Program-made: the position numbers and the translations under genes
The notes under the pieces: model-generated
Database searches by the model: none
What the model was told of the DNA's origin: nothing
Seen by the model: the letters and a program-made list of their open reading frames with translations, nothing else
DNA from: Pseudomonas brassicacearum
GTDB lineage: Bacteria; Pseudomonadota; Gammaproteobacteria; Pseudomonadales; Pseudomonadaceae
Direction: 5' to 3'
Assembly: GCF_003732265.1 (NCBI RefSeq)
Contig: NZ_MOBK01000013.1
Coordinates: forward strand, 1 to 64,000
Length of the DNA: 64,000 bases
In this document: one piece after another, positions 62,454 to 64,000 of the stretch
Position numbering within the stretch: position 1 is the first letter of the stretch
How the letters are laid out: every line of letters begins with the position of its first letter

Positions 62454-63281
62454 TCAAGGCGCAAACGGCATCACCCGCTTGTGATGCGTCTTCTTGTAAG
62501 TCTCACAAATGATCTTGAACGCTTCCTCACGTACCGGCTCGCCGTGCAGGAACGCATCAATCTCGGCATAGGTCACGCCGTGGGACGCTTCGTCCGGTTT
62601 GCCCGGCGACAGGTCTTCCAGATCAGCTGTAGGGATTTTCTCTACCAGCGATTCCGGCGCCCCGAAGCTGCGGGCAATGTCGCGAACCTGATTCTTCACC
62701 AGCCCACTCAGCGGTGCCAGGTCGCAGGCGCCGTCACCGAACTTGGTGAAGAAACCCATGACCGCTTCTGCCGCGTGGTCGGTGCCGATCACCAGGCCAT
62801 GGGCCGCGCCGGCGATGGTGTACTGAGCGACCATGCGCATGCGCGCCTTGGTGTTGCCGAGCACGAAATCCACCGAAACCGCATGTTTGCCTTCGAAGGC
62901 AGCGACTTCATTGGCCAGGGATTTGACCGCCGGGCCGATGTTCACGGTGTGGCGTTCGTCCGGGGCGATGAAATCCACCGAGGCCTGGGCGTCGTGTTCA
63001 TCGAACTGAGTCTCGTACGGCAAACGCACGGCGATGAATTTGTAACTCTTGTCGCCGGTGCGCTGACGCAGTTCGCGCATCGCCCGTTGGGCCAACAGGC
63101 CGGCGGTCAGGGAGTCGACGCCACCGCTGATGCCCAGCACCAGGGTCTTGAGCCCGGAATTGACCAGGCAATCCTGAATGAAACTCACCCGCCGGGCGAC
63201 TTCTGCCTCAAGGGCGGCCTCGTCGGCAAACGGTGGTTGAACATTGAGCTGCTCAGCAATCTCACGCTGTACGGCTTGCAT
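62454..63281 (-). CDS. nadE: Ammonia-dependent NAD+ synthetase
   Basis: Last step of NAD synthesis, amidating deamido-NAD. The 275-residue short form lacks a glutaminase domain, so it uses NH3. The ATP pyrophosphatase motif is GISGGVDSLTAGLLAQ near residue 46; GTDHAAEAVMGFFTKFGDGACDL and EDLSPGKPDEASHGV are canonical. The start at 63281 (MQAVQREIAEQL) is preferred over a longer in-frame start inside pncB. It lies four bases after pncB, whose end carries AAGGAGTG as ribosome-binding site, so the genes form a salvage operon. Confidence 0.95.
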   Translation of the reverse strand: MQAVQREIAEQLNVQPPFADEAALEAEVARRVSFIQDCLVNSGLKTLVLGISGGVDSLTAGLLAQRAMRELRQRTGDKSYKFIAVRLPYETQFDEHDAQASVDFIAPDERHTVNIGPAVKSLANEVAAFEGKHAVSVDFVLGNTKARMRMVAQYTIAGAAHGLVIGTDHAAEAVMGFFTKFGDGACDLAPLSGLVKNQVRDIARSFGAPESLVEKIPTADLEDLSPGKPDEASHGVTYAEIDAFLHGEPVREEAFKIICETYKKTHHKRVMPFAP

Positions 63282-63285
63282 GAAT

Positions 63286-64000
63286 TCACTCCTTGCTAGA
63301 TGTGCTTGAAAGGGCGGCAGGTACTTTGAAAACGTGTCGCAAATAGGCGACGAAATTCGGGTCTTTGCAGTGAGTCTTGCCAGGCTCATCAGAAATCTTT
63401 GCCACGGGCTGGCCGTCGCAGGCCGTCATTTTAAGCACGATGCTCATCGGTTCGACACCCGGAATATCGCAGGTCAGGTGGGTGCCGATGCCAAAGCTGA
63501 CATTGATCCGACCCCGCAGCGCGCGGAATATCTCCAGCGACTTGGGCAGCGTCAGGCTGTCGGAGAATGTCAGCGTCTTGCTCATCGGGTCGATGCCGAG
63601 CTTGTGATAGTGGGCGATGGCTTTTTCCGCCCATACCACCGGGTCACCCGAGTCGTGGCGCAGGCCGTCGAACAGCTTGGCGAAAAACAGATCGAAATCA
63701 CCGAGGAAGGCATCCATGGTGATGCAATCAGTCAGGGCAATCCCCAGCAGGCCACGGTATTCGCGCACCCAGCAGTCGAGCGCTGCAATTTGACTGTCGA
63801 TCAGCCGTGGCCCCAGTTGCTGATGGGCCATGATCCATTCGTGGGCCATGGTGCCCAGCGGTTTCATGTCCAGTTCCCGGGACAGGTGCACGTTGCTGGT
63901 GCCGACGAAGCGCCCGGGGAAGTCGTGCTTGAGCACGTTCACCACTTCTTCCTGCACGCGGTACGAAAAACGCCGGCGCGTGCCGAAATCAGCGACCTGC
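63286..64000 (-). CDS. pncB: Nicotinate phosphoribosyltransferase, partial (5' end beyond window)
   Basis: The C-terminal ~238 residues of the enzyme that converts nicotinate and PRPP to nicotinate mononucleotide, feeding NadE. Visible motifs: ADFGTRRRFSYRVQ, GTSNVHLSRELDMKPLGTMAHEWIMAHQ, the family Thr-rich LTDCITMDAFL, HDSGDPV, and ISFGIGTHL-type NVSFGIGTHLT. The reading frame is open through the right edge, so the start lies outside. Confidence 0.93.
   Translation of the reverse strand, partial: QVADFGTRRRFSYRVQEEVVNVLKHDFPGRFVGTSNVHLSRELDMKPLGTMAHEWIMAHQQLGPRLIDSQIAALDCWVREYRGLLGIALTDCITMDAFLGDFDLFFAKLFDGLRHDSGDPVVWAEKAIAHYHKLGIDPMSKTLTFSDSLTLPKSLEIFRALRGRINVSFGIGTHLTCDIPGVEPMSIVLKMTACDGQPVAKISDEPGKTHCKDPNFVAYLRHVFKVPAALSSTSSKE

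Overview
The window is a GC-rich chromosomal segment from a Pseudomonas, most likely of the P. fluorescens group. From memory of the PAO1 map, its gene order follows P. aeruginosa PAO1 from about PA4968 (yqiA) down to PA4919 (pncB). The intergenic regions carry paired REP-like inverted repeats with cores such as GCGGGCTTGCTCGCGAA, which are typical of fluorescent pseudomonads. Nearly all of it is housekeeping core genome with short accessory inserts. No rRNA, CRISPR, prophage or insertion-sequence transposase was found.

Layout. 1-7.4 kb: yqiA, the topoisomerase IV genes parE and parC with two envelope or periplasmic genes between them, and a PqiC-like lipoprotein. 7.6-15.8 kb: an SMP-type membrane protein, serB, a PA4958-like protein, psd, rhdA and an HDOD protein. 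15.9-18.1 kb: motA and motB behind a sigma-28-type promoter, separated by a 158-bp near-palindromic element. 18.1-20.0 kb: an AT-richer three-gene operon (TIR-like protein, caspase-like protease, second TIR protein) inserted between motB and rsgA. It resembles TIR-caspase (type IV Thoeris) anti-phage immunity. 20.2-25 kb: rsgA, orn, a TRIC-type channel, a stand-alone Fic gene, queG. 25-38 kb: the conserved cluster nnrD-tsaE-amiB-mutL-miaA-hfq-hflX-hflK-hflC followed by hisZ-purA. 38-43.4 kb: a chemoreceptor, a two-gene ferric-iron ABC transporter lacking an adjacent ATPase, and two tandem tRNA-Leu(CAG) genes that each have their own promoter and terminator. 43.6-53.4 kb: rnr-rlmB, rpsF-rpsR-DUF2232-rplI, dnaB and a YgiQ-type radical SAM gene. 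53.6-60.5 kb: an operon of DUF2126/transglutaminase, circularly permuted ATP-grasp plus alpha-E, and transglutaminase genes behind a sigma-54 promoter with an NtrC-like site. 60.6-64 kb: two small proteins, a LOG-family gene, azurin with an ANR-type box, nadE and the partial gene pncB.

Most genes serve DNA topology and repair, translation and tRNA/RNA metabolism, envelope maintenance, motility and cofactor (NAD) recycling. The main leads are the TIR-caspase-TIR operon, the putatively nitrogen-regulated ATP-grasp/transglutaminase operon of unknown product, the palindrome separating motA from motB, and the Fic gene with repeated operator-like motifs. All positions and motifs were read by eye. 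Family assignments rest on motif recognition and remembered synteny, not on searches.
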